This document shows, piece after piece, positions 22,267-31,805 of a stretch of DNA of 45,937 nucleotides (its first letter is position 1; every line of letters begins with the position of its first letter). The DNA is from an uncultured Desulfovibrio sp. (lineage in GTDB: Bacteria > Desulfobacterota > Desulfovibrionia > Desulfovibrionales > Desulfovibrionaceae). The notes beneath the pieces were generated by a model. The model was not told the origin of the DNA, ran no database searches, and worked only from the letters and a program-made list of their open reading frames with translations. The DNA lies in contig URBN01000017.1 of the NCBI GenBank assembly GCA_900546145.1, forward strand, positions 1 through 45,937. The letters run 5' to 3'. A program made the position numbers and the translations under genes.

Positions 22267-23394
22267 GTGAAACATTCTGTACTCTGGATGAGCTGTCTTG
22301 CCCTTGTCCTTGCGCTTCCGCTGCAGGCCCGGGCCGCTGACACCTATAAAATCGGTCTCATGTGCCCCATGACCGGCAAGTGGGCCTCCGAAGGCCTCGA
22401 TATGAAAAATATCGTTGACCTGCAGGTAAAGAAGGCCAACGAGCAGGGCGGCATCAACGGCAAGAAGATCGAGGTCGTCGTCGAGGATGACGCCGGTGAT
22501 CCCCGTTCCGCTGCCCTGGCCGCCCAGAAACTCGCTTCTTCTGACGTGAAGGCCGTCATCGGCACCTACGGTTCCGCCGTGACCGAGGCCAGCCAGAACA
22601 TTTACGACGAGGCCGGCATCCTGCAGATTGCCACGGGCTCCACGAGCATCCGTCTTTCCGAAAAGAACCTCCCGCTCTTCTTCCGCACCTGCCCCCGCGA
22701 TGACGCGCAGGGAAGCTTCGCTGCCGAACAGCTTCTGAAGAAGGGCTTCAAGCGCATCGCCCTCCTGCATGACAACTCCTCCTACGCGAAGGGCCTCGCC
22801 GACCAGACCAAGAAGTGCCTGGACGGCAAGGGCGTGGAAATCGTCTTTTTTGACGCCCTGACCGCCGGCGAGCGCGACTACACGGCTACGCTCACCAAGC
22901 TCAAGGCCGCCAATCCCGACGTGATCTTCTTCACCGGCTACTACCCCGAAGCCGGCATGCTCCTGCGCCAGAAGAAGGAAATGGGCTGGAACGTGCCCAT
23001 GATGGGCGGTGACGCCTCCAACCACGCCGACCTCGTGAAGGTGGCCGGCAACGAGGCCGCCAAAGGCTACTTCTTCGTCAGCCCGCCGCTGCCCCAGGAT
23101 ATGGACACCCCCGAAGCGAAGGCCTTCCTGAAAGATTTCCAGGCCGCCTACCATGCCCAGCCCGTTTCCGTGTGGGCTGTCCTGGCCGGTGACGCCTACA
23201 TTGCCATTGAGGACGCCCTCAAGGCCGGCAAGTACGAGCCCGAGGACATGGCCAAATACCTCAAGACCATGAAAGACAAGCCCGCCCTTTCCGGTAAGAT
23301 GGGATTCAACGAGAAGGGCGACCGCGTCGGCGACTTCTACCGCATCTACGAAGTGGAGGACGGCGGCAAGTTCGTCCTGCAGCCCAAGAACTAG
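22267..23394 (+). CDS. livK: Branched-chain amino-acid ABC transporter, periplasmic binding protein
   Basis: 375 residues, the Peripla_BP_6 (LivK/LivJ) family, binding Leu/Ile/Val or related amino acids in the periplasm. Signal peptide MKHSVLWMSCLALVLALPLQARA. The mature protein starts DTYKIGLMCPMTGKWASEG. NEQGGINGKKIEVVVEDDAG, VIGTYGSAVTEAS and FFTGYYPEAGMLLRQ are typical. The start is GTG at 22267 with GGGGGAA upstream. First gene of livKHMGF. The upstream spacer (22058-22266) holds a GGCCGC/GCGGCC hairpin (22222-22238) and a GGAC-N8-GTCC repeat at 22201-22216 that may be an operator. Confidence 0.93.
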   Translation: MKHSVLWMSCLALVLALPLQARAADTYKIGLMCPMTGKWASEGLDMKNIVDLQVKKANEQGGINGKKIEVVVEDDAGDPRSAALAAQKLASSDVKAVIGTYGSAVTEASQNIYDEAGILQIATGSTSIRLSEKNLPLFFRTCPRDDAQGSFAAEQLLKKGFKRIALLHDNSSYAKGLADQTKKCLDGKGVEIVFFDALTAGERDYTATLTKLKAANPDVIFFTGYYPEAGMLLRQKKEMGWNVPMMGGDASNHADLVKVAGNEAAKGYFFVSPPLPQDMDTPEAKAFLKDFQAAYHAQPVSVWAVLAGDAYIAIEDALKAGKYEPEDMAKYLKTMKDKPALSGKMGFNEKGDRVGDFYRIYEVEDGGKFVLQPKN

Positions 23395-23406
23395 CATTTT
23401 CCGGAG

Positions 23407-23430
23407 CGGGGAGGGCTCAGATCCTCCCCG
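23407..23430 (+). promoter_or_regulatory. Intercistronic hairpin between livK and livH
   Basis: CGGGGAGG (23407-23414) pairs with CCTCCCCG (23423-23430) around GCTCAGAT. There is no T tract. Stems of this kind after binding-protein genes protect the upstream message, so that binding protein is made in excess over the permease. Confidence 0.7.
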
Positions 23431-23449
23431 TTCCGTCCCCGCCAAAATC

Positions 23450-24355
23450 ATGGAATTCTTCTTTCAGCAACTTCTCAACGGACTCGCCGTCGGTGGCATC
23501 TACGCACTCGTGGCCCTGGGCTACACCATGGTCTACGGTGTCCTCAAGCTCATCAACTTCGCTCACGGCGACCTGTTCGCCATCGGTGCCTATCTGGGCC
23601 TGACCCTGCTTGTGAGCTGCAACCTGGCAGGCATCCTTTCCCCCCTCCCCGCAGTCCTTCTGGTCTGCGTCATGGTGGCCGTGCTCGTGGCCATCATCGG
23701 CTATCTGCTCGAGCGCGTGGCCTACAGGCCCCTGCGCCATGCGGGACGCCTTTCCGCCGTGGTCAGCGCCCTTGGCGCGTCCATCTTCTTCGAGAACGCG
23801 CTCATGCTTATCTACGGTGCGCGCGTCTACGTCTATCCCGACTTTCTGCGCCCCGATTTCACCGTGCATCTTTTCGGCCTGAGCATCCCCGGCATGCGCA
23901 TCCTGATTATCCTGAGCTGTGTCGTGCTCATGGTGGCCATGCAGGTCTTCATGCTGCGCACGAAGACGGGCGCGGCCATCCGTGCCGTGGCCATTGACCA
24001 GGGTGCGGCCCAGCTCATGGGCATCAACGTGAACCGCGTCATTTCCCTGGTCTTCCTCATCGGCCCCGGACTCGGCGGCGTGGCGGGTATCATGGTCGGT
24101 ATCTACTACGGCCAGATTGACTTCCTTATGGGCTGGTCCTACGGCCTCAAGGCCTTCATCGCCGCCATTCTCGGCGGTATCGGCAATATTCCCGGAGCCA
24201 TGCTCGGCGGCCTCATCCTGGGCGTCAGCGAGGCGCTGGCCTCGGCCTATATCGCCGTGGCCTGGAAGGATGTCGTGGCCTTCCTCGTGCTCATTCTCAT
24301 CCTGATTATCCGCCCGACCGGCCTCCTGGGCGAACGTACGGCGGACAAGCTATGA
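23450..24355 (+). CDS. livH: Branched-chain amino-acid ABC transporter permease LivH
   Basis: 301 residues, an inner-membrane permease with about eight TM helices. It starts MEFFFQQLLNGLAVGGIYALVALGYTMVYGVLKLINFAHG, as typical for LivH. The cytoplasmic coupling loop TGAAIRAVAIDQGAAQLMGIN (about 176-196) contacts the ATPases. No clear Shine-Dalgarno sequence precedes the ATG. The stop codon overlaps livM (ATGA). Confidence 0.94.
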   Translation: MEFFFQQLLNGLAVGGIYALVALGYTMVYGVLKLINFAHGDLFAIGAYLGLTLLVSCNLAGILSPLPAVLLVCVMVAVLVAIIGYLLERVAYRPLRHAGRLSAVVSALGASIFFENALMLIYGARVYVYPDFLRPDFTVHLFGLSIPGMRILIILSCVVLMVAMQVFMLRTKTGAAIRAVAIDQGAAQLMGINVNRVISLVFLIGPGLGGVAGIMVGIYYGQIDFLMGWSYGLKAFIAAILGGIGNIPGAMLGGLILGVSEALASAYIAVAWKDVVAFLVLILILIIRPTGLLGERTADKL

Positions 24356-25323
24356 GTTTTCTCTTCGATTTTCAGGACAGGCGGACCTATTTCGGCATCG
24401 GCATGGCCGTGCTTATTCTCGTGCTTCCGCTTTTCCTCAACGCCTACTGGACTGACGTGTGCGTGAGCATCGGCCTCTACGCCATCCTTGCGCTCTCGCT
24501 CAATGTCATTCTCGGTCAGGCCGGCATTTTCCACATGGGCCACGCGGCGTTCTACGCCGTGGGCGCCTACGTGACGGCCATCCTCAACACCATGTTCCAC
24601 TGGTCCATTTTCTGGACCATGCCCGTGGCCGGTTTCGCCGCCGCACTCGTCGCCCTCGTGGTGGCGAGGCCCATCATTCATCTGCGCGGCGACTATCTTC
24701 TGATCGTGACCATCGGCATCGTGGAGATCGTGCGCATTGCCCTGACCAATGATATCGGCGGCATCACGGGCGGTTCGAACGGTATTTTCGGCATCGCGCG
24801 CCCGCGTTTCTTCGGCTTCCGCATTGTGAAGAGCATTCAGTTTTACTACCTCGTCTGGGGTATGTGCGGTGCCACCATCCTTCTTTTCCACTGCCTGTGG
24901 CACTCGCGCATAGGCCGTGCCCTGAACTACATCAAGGAAGATGACGTGGCCGCTGAGGCCTGCGGCGTCAATGTCACCCACTACAAGCTCATGGCCTTTG
25001 TGCTGGGTGCCTTCTGGGCCGGTATGGCCGGCACCCTCTACGCGGCCAAGATGACCACTATCGCGCCCGCCTCCTTCAACTTCATGGAGTCGGTTATCAT
25101 CTTCGCCGTGGTTATTCTCGCAGGCGGCAGCCAGCTCGGCGTGCTCGTCAGCGCCTTCCTTTTCATCGGCCTGCCTGAGCTTCTGCGCGGCTTTTCCTCA
25201 GCGCGCATGCTCTTCTTCGGCGCGGCCATGATGATCATGATGGTCTGGCGTCCGCAGGGGCTCATGCCCCCGAGGCAGCGGCGCTATAAGGTCCCTGATT
25301 CCGGTACGGAGGAGCGGTCATGA
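24352..25323 (+). CDS. livM: Branched-chain amino-acid ABC transporter permease LivM
   Basis: 323 residues, the second permease subunit, with about nine TM helices. SLNVILGQAGIFHMGHAAFYAVGAY, RGDYLLIVTIGIVEIVRI and LTNDIGGITGGSNGIFGI are LivM signatures. The coupling loop is RALNYIKEDDVAAEACGVN (about 187-205). Overlaps livH and livG by 4 nt each, so the permease and ATPase genes are translationally coupled. Confidence 0.95.
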   Translation: MSFLFDFQDRRTYFGIGMAVLILVLPLFLNAYWTDVCVSIGLYAILALSLNVILGQAGIFHMGHAAFYAVGAYVTAILNTMFHWSIFWTMPVAGFAAALVALVVARPIIHLRGDYLLIVTIGIVEIVRIALTNDIGGITGGSNGIFGIARPRFFGFRIVKSIQFYYLVWGMCGATILLFHCLWHSRIGRALNYIKEDDVAAEACGVNVTHYKLMAFVLGAFWAGMAGTLYAAKMTTIAPASFNFMESVIIFAVVILAGGSQLGVLVSAFLFIGLPELLRGFSSARMLFFGAAMMIMMVWRPQGLMPPRQRRYKVPDSGTEERS

Positions 25324-26096
25324 GTACGCTTCTTGAAGTGGAAGGCATGAGCAAGATCTTTGGCGGCCTCGTGGCCGTCAACGAGCTTGACTTCACCGTG
25401 GACAGGGGATCCGTCGTCGGGCTCATCGGCCCCAACGGCGCGGGCAAGACCACCGTTTTCAACTGCATCACCGGCAACTATGTTCCCGAGCGCGGCGATA
25501 TTCTCTTCAACGGCCAGAGCATCAGAGGCAGAAAGCCGCATACCATCGTGGAACTTGGCATAGCCCGCACGTTCCAGACCATACGCCTTTTCGGACATCT
25601 CTCCGTGCTGGAGAACGTGCTGGCCGGCAGGCACTGCCGCCTCAGATCCGGCTTTTTCTCCTCCATGTTCCGCCTGCCTTCCCAGAGACGGGAGGAACAG
25701 GAAGCCGTTGAGCGATGCATGAAGGAGCTGAAGTTCGTGGGCCTTGACCGGTTCTGGCGCGAGGAGGGCGGCAGCCTCGCCTACGGCAGCCAGCGCCTTC
25801 TTGAAATCGCCAGAGCCCTGGCCTCCGATCCGAAGCTCATTATTCTGGATGAGCCGGCCGGCGGCATGAACGATCAGGAGACGGAAGACCTCATGCGCGT
25901 CATCGACGCCATCAGGAACCGCGGCATCACCGTCCTGCTCATTGAGCACGACATGCGCCTTGTCATGCAGATCTGTGAGAAGCTGGTCGTGCTTGAGCAC
26001 GGGACGCTCATCGCCGAGGGAACCCCCGCCGAGGTGCAGAAGGATCCCGCGGTCATCGAAGCCTACCTCGGATCCGATGACGACGAGGAGTACTAG
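25320..26096 (+). CDS. livG: Branched-chain amino-acid ABC transporter ATPase LivG
   Basis: 258 residues. Walker A GPNGAGKTT near 38, Q-loop FQT, signature LAYGSQRLLEIARAL (a common LivG variant of LSGGQ) near 154, Walker B LIILDEPAGGM near 173 and switch His in LLIEHDM near 207. It pairs with LivF on the cytoplasmic face of LivHM. Confidence 0.96.
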   Translation: MSTLLEVEGMSKIFGGLVAVNELDFTVDRGSVVGLIGPNGAGKTTVFNCITGNYVPERGDILFNGQSIRGRKPHTIVELGIARTFQTIRLFGHLSVLENVLAGRHCRLRSGFFSSMFRLPSQRREEQEAVERCMKELKFVGLDRFWREEGGSLAYGSQRLLEIARALASDPKLIILDEPAGGMNDQETEDLMRVIDAIRNRGITVLLIEHDMRLVMQICEKLVVLEHGTLIAEGTPAEVQKDPAVIEAYLGSDDDEEY

Positions 26097-26098
26097 AC

Positions 26099-26809
<711 letters not shown>

Positions 26810-26830
26810 CGTCTTTTTCAGATGACACAA

Positions 26831-26862
26831 AAAAAAGGCTCCGCGCAGGCGGAGCCTTTTTT
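26831..26862. terminator. Bidirectional terminator between livF and adk
   Basis: AAAAAAGGCTCCG (26831-26843) pairs with CGGAGCCTTTTTT (26850-26862). T runs lie on both strands. It ends the liv operon (+) and adk (-). Confidence 0.92.
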
Positions 26863-26881
26863 ATTTCTGAGGAAACCTGAA

Positions 26882-27553
26882 TTAGGCAAGCTGCTTCAGA
26901 AGGGTGTCCTTGATCTCGTCAATGGTGCCTTCACCATTGAGCTCGATGTACTTGGTCTTGCCTTCCTTGGCGAGTTCCTTGTAGAAGTAAGCGGCAGCGA
27001 GGGTGCCGTTCACCTTGTCATAGTAGATGTCATGACGCTTGTTGATGGCGGCTTCGTCCTGATCGTCGGAACGGACGGTAAGCTCGCCGCCGCAGACGCG
27101 GCACTTGTCGCCGTTCGGCTTGATGGCGTCGATGAAGATGTTGTTGGGATGGTTGTTGTCGTTCTTGCAGAGGCGGCGGCCCATGATACGGTTCTTGGCC
27201 ACTTCGCGGGGCAGGAGGATTTCAACCACGTAGTCGAGCTTCATGCCGGCCTGCTGGAGAGCGTCCCAGAGTTTCTTGGCCTGCACCATGTTGCGCGGGA
27301 AGCCGTCGAGGAGCCAGCCGTTCTTGCCCTTGGTCTTGAGTGTGTCGAGAACCATGGGGATGGTGATTTCGTCCGGGACGAGATCGCCACGGTCGATGTA
27401 GGCCTTGGCCTTCTTGCCGAGCTCGGTGCCGCCCTTGATATTCTCACGGAAGATGGCGCCGGATTCGATGTGAGCGATGTTGTATTTCTGCTTGATCAGG
27501 GAGCCCTGGGTGCCCTTGCCGCTGCCGTTGGGGCCGAAGATAAGAATATTCAT
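26882..27553 (-). CDS. adk: Adenylate kinase
   Basis: Adk interconverts ATP + AMP and 2 ADP in the cytoplasm. 223 residues starting MNILIFGPNGSGKGTQ (P-loop 7-15). The AMP-binding segment SGAIFRENI and DGFPRNMVQAKKL are conserved. The LID region (about 128-165) has RRLCKNDNNHPNN and CRVCGGEL, so one Cys, a possible His and a CxxC pair could bind zinc, as in some bacterial Adks. The start at 27553 has AAAGGAGG upstream. The ~296-nt spacer 27554-27849 behind it, before the AsmA gene's stop, holds only the adk promoter region; no gene or terminator was seen there. Confidence 0.95.
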   Translation of the reverse strand: MNILIFGPNGSGKGTQGSLIKQKYNIAHIESGAIFRENIKGGTELGKKAKAYIDRGDLVPDEITIPMVLDTLKTKGKNGWLLDGFPRNMVQAKKLWDALQQAGMKLDYVVEILLPREVAKNRIMGRRLCKNDNNHPNNIFIDAIKPNGDKCRVCGGELTVRSDDQDEAAINKRHDIYYDKVNGTLAAAYFYKELAKEGKTKYIELNGEGTIDEIKDTLLKQLA

Positions 27554-27849
27554 GGGGATTCCTCCTTTGGAAGTTTGTGCAAAAAAACACAATTGAAGGA
27601 AATTTACCCCCCTGCCATTGCTGTGTCAATGCAGGAAAACGATCCTGCCACGATCATCGTGCAGCAGTAAGCCGTTATGCGGCAGAGAGCAGATGCCGGC
27701 AGGCAGTTTCACGGCACGTTCTCCGGACTGGGATGAGGTGCCGGGGAAGCCCGCTCCCGTGTACCGTGAATTCCGGGATACGGATGAGAAGCGGGTCCCT
27801 GCGGGAGCGCGGCATCCCTGTTCTTCCCCGGAGCCTGACGGACGGACCG

Positions 27850-30800
27850 TTAATAGACGTCCGATTCCTCGCCGCTGTGGGAATTTCCGTTGTCATGGCG
27901 GAAGAGGTTGAAGACGCCGCCGAATATGCCGAAGACGCCTTTGGCCAGACTGCCGAACGTATTGAGGATGACCTTGCCGCCGTTGACCACGGTCTTGGGA
28001 TTGGAGAAGGGGCCGTGCACGTAGACAGGAATGAGGGGCAGCCCCGGCATGTCGACATTGAGATCGAGGTTCATGGTCTGGGTGTTGAGATCGAATTTTC
28101 CCGTGCCGTTCACCTTCATACTGTCGCCTTTGAGCTGGAAGTCCTGGGTGCGCAGCACACCGGAGGTAATTGTTCCGGATCCGCTGCTCTCCCTGAAGAC
28201 CGTGGGCCTGCCCTTGGGCTTCCCCTCCTTGTCGACGCTCTGGAAGCTCCCCTGGCCCGAAGTGAAGTGTGCCGTGCCGTTGAGACCGCTGGTCAGCTGA
28301 TCCGGACCCGACATGCTGCCTGTGACATCGGCGGAGAGCGCGGCCTGTCCCGTGATGAGTGACGTTGCGCCGAAGGCGCGCATGACGTCTCCCAGGGAGA
28401 ATTTGCGCACGGCCATCTGTCCCCCGAAGGAGACTCCCTTATCGAAGACGGCGTGCCCGTTGAGGGAAAGTGTGCCGCCGTAGAAGTCGCCCGTGAGTCC
28501 CGAGACGGTGAGCCTGCCGTCAGAGAGGTGCAGGGGGCACTGCAGGTCGCGTATGGTGATTTTGCCGAACACGGCGCTGCCCGCCGAAAGCGTGCCCTTC
28601 GCCGAGAAGTCCTTCATGGCGCTGAAGTTCCAGCTCTTCTGGCTTCCGCCCGGGATACCCGTTTTTGAGCCGGTGCCGGTTTTCTGTCCCGTGAGCCGGC
28701 TGAAATCGAGCTCGGCCATCCTGATGCTGAACTCAAAGTCAGGCTTCTGCCTGCCAAAGTCCGCGGTGACACTGCCCGTGGTGCGTACGCCGTTTACTTC
28801 CGTCTTCAGGTCGCTCAGGGTGATTTGCTTATTTTTCCAGGCCATTCTGGCCGACCCCGAGAAATGGCGGAACTGATTCGGGATGTCGGTCTTTTTGCCG
28901 AGATTCGCCTGCATGAATTCCGGCACGCTGATGTCAGCTCTGTGAATGTCACCCGTGGCCGAAAGCGCCTGCCCCTGTTTCTGGAGGGTCAGGCTGGCCT
29001 TCGCGGAAAGCCCCTTCAGGGTAATCTGTGTCTTCGTCACGCTGAGGGAGCCGTTTTTGCTGCTGAGCGTCGCCGTGCCATTCGCTTCAAGAGGCACCCC
29101 TCTCCCCTTCAGGGCGGGAATGGCCTTCTCGAGGTCCTTCACCGAGAGCGTGAACGGCAGGTTCTGAAAGTGCATGCCGTCGCTCTGGCCGGCAAACCAG
29201 AGCATGCCGTCCACAGTGGCCTGGGCGTCCCATGCGCCCTGACGCTTTACGCTGAATTTCCCGTCGAGGCCGAGGGCTTTCTTCGCGTAAGCGGCGCGGC
29301 GCAGGGCGCAGTCGATATCGAGATCCGTGAAAGGTCCGTCAGGCCCTTTGGTCTCGGATGCGCTGAAGCTTCCTTTGGCGCATCCCACGCTGATTTTGCC
29401 GTGGAGTCCCGCCAGAAAGTCATCGAGGGTACGGCCCTTCGAAGTGACGTCGATGGCCGTGTCCATGGTTCCCTTTGCCGCGGGGAAAACCGTCAGATCT
29501 TTTCTGAGCGCCGCAGCGGACACGCTGCCCGCCTTCAGGGTGATGTCGTAGAGGGGCGTCATGTGCGTGCCGTAGATGAAGCAGTTCCCCGTGAGTGGGC
29601 CTCCGTAGAAATCCGTCTTCACCGCGAGATTCGTGCCCTGGACGCCTGTGCGCTGCGAGGTCTGGGGCGTGATGACAACGCCGCCGTTCCTGAGGTTGAG
29701 CTTCCCGTAGTGGATGAGACCGGCAGAGAGACGGATGTCGTAGCTGAGGCCTTTTCTGCTCCCCTGATCATCCTGAACCGCGTCCCCGGCCGGCTTATCC
29801 GTCTCCTGTCCCCCAGCCGTGTCTTTTTTCCCCGCTGCGGCTGTCCCCGGCTTTCCGGCAGGGGCGGAAGGTTTCTGCGCCGTGGCTGAGGGCTGTTCTT
29901 CCGTGTCCCGTGCCGCGGCCGCCTTCGCGCGCTCCCTGCGTCCCCAGAATTCGTCCGAGGTGAGATCCGTGAGCGGCTTGTGCGTATAGATGGGCGCGGT
30001 TACGGGTTCGCCCAGGGCTTCGGGGAGGGCTTCGCCGAGATCGACCTCGCGGCTTTTCAGGTTGAGATAGACGACAGGAGCTTTCCAGGACGCCACGCCG
30101 CCTTCGCCGCGGAACTCCGCGTCTGCCGCTGTGCCGGTAACGCGGGGAGCCTTCATGCCATGGCTGTCCAGCGTGAAATCGATGATACCTTCGGAGACCT
30201 GATCCAGCGATGCCTGGAGGCCGGGCGTGATCCAGCGCGCGAAGCTGAGCCAGCGGGTGAGGCTTACCTTGGTGAGGCTGAGGCGTCCCGTGATTTCAGG
30301 TCCTGCATCCCGCAGGGCCAGCACTGCGTCCAGACCGGCCGAGTCCGTGCCCATGGCGAGTTTTCCCAGCATGAGATGCAGAGCCCTGTCCTTTCCCGGA
30401 TAGGGGGCTTCCTCTGCGGCGGCGTCCTTTGCGGCGGGGAAGATATCCGCGTAGGGCGGCCTGTCAGCGCCCGCCGTGAAGGGGGTTATCTTCCCGGTGA
30501 TTTCGAAGGGGATGGGCGTGGCGTCGAACACGTAGACACCCGAGGCCGATCCCTCTGTTATGAAGCCTTCAGGGGATCCCGTGATACGCGCGTCGACGCG
30601 CAGCCGTGTGGAAAGGATGGGAAGGGAGGCTGATCCGCGCACCTTCATGTCGATGTTGCTCATGGGGCGGATCACGTGTGTCCGGCTGTCGATGTCGATT
30701 TTGGCAACGGCCCAGGTGCGGTTTCCCATGACAAGGGAACCTTCCGAGACGGAGACGCGCATCTGGGCGCGGTTTCTGATCGGCCGCACGGCCATGCTGA

Positions 30801-31377
30801 GATCCGCGCCGCGAAGGTGCAGACGGCTGCCGTCAGTGTCCGTGAGTTCCGCTCCCGCGTCCATGATTTCCGCGGAACAGTACAGGGGCAGAAATTTTCT
30901 GCGGATGCGGCTCGGGATGGCAAAGGCGTCTTCAGCCAGGGTGTTTTCGGAGTCCGCGCTGCCGGCTGTTTTCTGCTGCCGCAGCTTTTCGGCGATGCTG
31001 AAGGGCAGCGTGCCCCGTGCTGAGGGGCGTACAAGCATGAAATGCTCGGGCCTGAATTCCCCGCGCACAAGGTAGAAGAGGCTCGGGCGCACCGAGGCGA
31101 AGTCCGCCCTGAACGTGAGGCTGTCCTTCTTCACTGTGATGCCGTCCACGGAGAGCATGGGCGTAGGAAAGACGTTCAGGCCTATGCTGCCCGTCTCTAT
31201 CTCGCAGCCCGTTTCCGCAGACAGCCTGTCCCTGTAGCCCGCCACGAGGGAGTCAGCGTTGAGCTGAAGAAAGATGAGCGCGCACAGAATGATGATGGCC
31301 AGGACCGAGGCCGCAATGACGACAGCGCGCAGAACAGTGCGGAGAGCCGATGTGTTCAGATGCACGTCAGGCTCCAT
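27850..31377 (-). CDS. Large AsmA-family protein (1175 residues)
   Basis: A giant AsmA/YhdP-like protein: an N-terminal inner-membrane anchor (about 15-42, VIAASVLAIIILCALIFLQL) and a very long periplasmic beta-rich body. Such proteins resemble VPS13-type lipid-transfer bridges, and the E. coli members move phospholipids to the outer membrane. The first ~120 residues (SAETGCEIETGSIGLNVFPTPM) and the C-terminal ~300 (GTLSAGSAVFGKITIRDL, GNGKFDLNTQTMN-like segments) match AsmA and AsmA_2 domains. A low-complexity Ala/Pro/Lys/Gly insert lies at about 485-555. The ATG at 31377 has no good ribosome binding site; a GTG at 31365 preceded by GGAG may be the real start. Stop is near adk, same strand. 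Confidence 0.85.
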   Translation of the reverse strand: MEPDVHLNTSALRTVLRAVVIAASVLAIIILCALIFLQLNADSLVAGYRDRLSAETGCEIETGSIGLNVFPTPMLSVDGITVKKDSLTFRADFASVRPSLFYLVRGEFRPEHFMLVRPSARGTLPFSIAEKLRQQKTAGSADSENTLAEDAFAIPSRIRRKFLPLYCSAEIMDAGAELTDTDGSRLHLRGADLSMAVRPIRNRAQMRVSVSEGSLVMGNRTWAVAKIDIDSRTHVIRPMSNIDMKVRGSASLPILSTRLRVDARITGSPEGFITEGSASGVYVFDATPIPFEITGKITPFTAGADRPPYADIFPAAKDAAAEEAPYPGKDRALHLMLGKLAMGTDSAGLDAVLALRDAGPEITGRLSLTKVSLTRWLSFARWITPGLQASLDQVSEGIIDFTLDSHGMKAPRVTGTAADAEFRGEGGVASWKAPVVYLNLKSREVDLGEALPEALGEPVTAPIYTHKPLTDLTSDEFWGRRERAKAAAARDTEEQPSATAQKPSAPAGKPGTAAAGKKDTAGGQETDKPAGDAVQDDQGSRKGLSYDIRLSAGLIHYGKLNLRNGGVVITPQTSQRTGVQGTNLAVKTDFYGGPLTGNCFIYGTHMTPLYDITLKAGSVSAAALRKDLTVFPAAKGTMDTAIDVTSKGRTLDDFLAGLHGKISVGCAKGSFSASETKGPDGPFTDLDIDCALRRAAYAKKALGLDGKFSVKRQGAWDAQATVDGMLWFAGQSDGMHFQNLPFTLSVKDLEKAIPALKGRGVPLEANGTATLSSKNGSLSVTKTQITLKGLSAKASLTLQKQGQALSATGDIHRADISVPEFMQANLGKKTDIPNQFRHFSGSARMAWKNKQITLSDLKTEVNGVRTTGSVTADFGRQKPDFEFSIRMAELDFSRLTGQKTGTGSKTGIPGGSQKSWNFSAMKDFSAKGTLSAGSAVFGKITIRDLQCPLHLSDGRLTVSGLTGDFYGGTLSLNGHAVFDKGVSFGGQMAVRKFSLGDVMRAFGATSLITGQAALSADVTGSMSGPDQLTSGLNGTAHFTSGQGSFQSVDKEGKPKGRPTVFRESSGSGTITSGVLRTQDFQLKGDSMKVNGTGKFDLNTQTMNLDLNVDMPGLPLIPVYVHGPFSNPKTVVNGGKVILNTFGSLAKGVFGIFGGVFNLFRHDNGNSHSGEESDVY

Positions 31378-31805
31378 GGCGCGAGGGCACGTCCGGACGG
31401 GACGTTATACCGTAAATGAAAAAGAAGATCTGACAATTTGCCTGGTGTCCTGCAGAGCGGGGAAAGGAAAGGAGAGAAGGGACAACCGGGCGTGGCTGCC
31501 TCAGTCAGCGGGAAGAAACTCGTAAACTGTGGTTTTACTATCCCAGTATGGCCCTGTGGGCAAGGATCGCGCCTGCGGCATGGCCTGCCGGATGCCGGGA
31601 ACGGAAAAGGCCTCCGGACAAAGCCGGATCCGCGGTCTCTGCCGGAGAAGCTCCAGAGAAAAAGGGTTTTCAGGGTATCCGGCAGGCCGGGGAATGGCTC
31701 AGCCGCTTTCCGCCGGGGCCGGAGTGGGGCTTCTTTGCAGTTTTTCCGGTATAAGGGTAACATATAACGACTTTGGCGGCGTTTTCCCGCCGTGAGGAGG
31801 ATGAG
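31378..31805. other. Intergenic region between asmA-like and radical SAM genes (divergent)
   Basis: About 430 nt without convincing coding sequence. Short open frames lack ribosome binding sites and have atypical composition. Near the right end a hairpin GGCGG/CCGCC (31774-31791) sits directly before the GAGGAGG ribosome binding site of the next gene and may modulate its translation. TATAAC near 31761 is a possible -10. Confidence 0.4.

Noticed and set aside
31438..31767. 109-codon open frame in the spacer before the radical SAM gene
   Set aside because: Low-complexity Arg/Gly composition, no ribosome binding site and no recognisable motif; it is probably non-coding.
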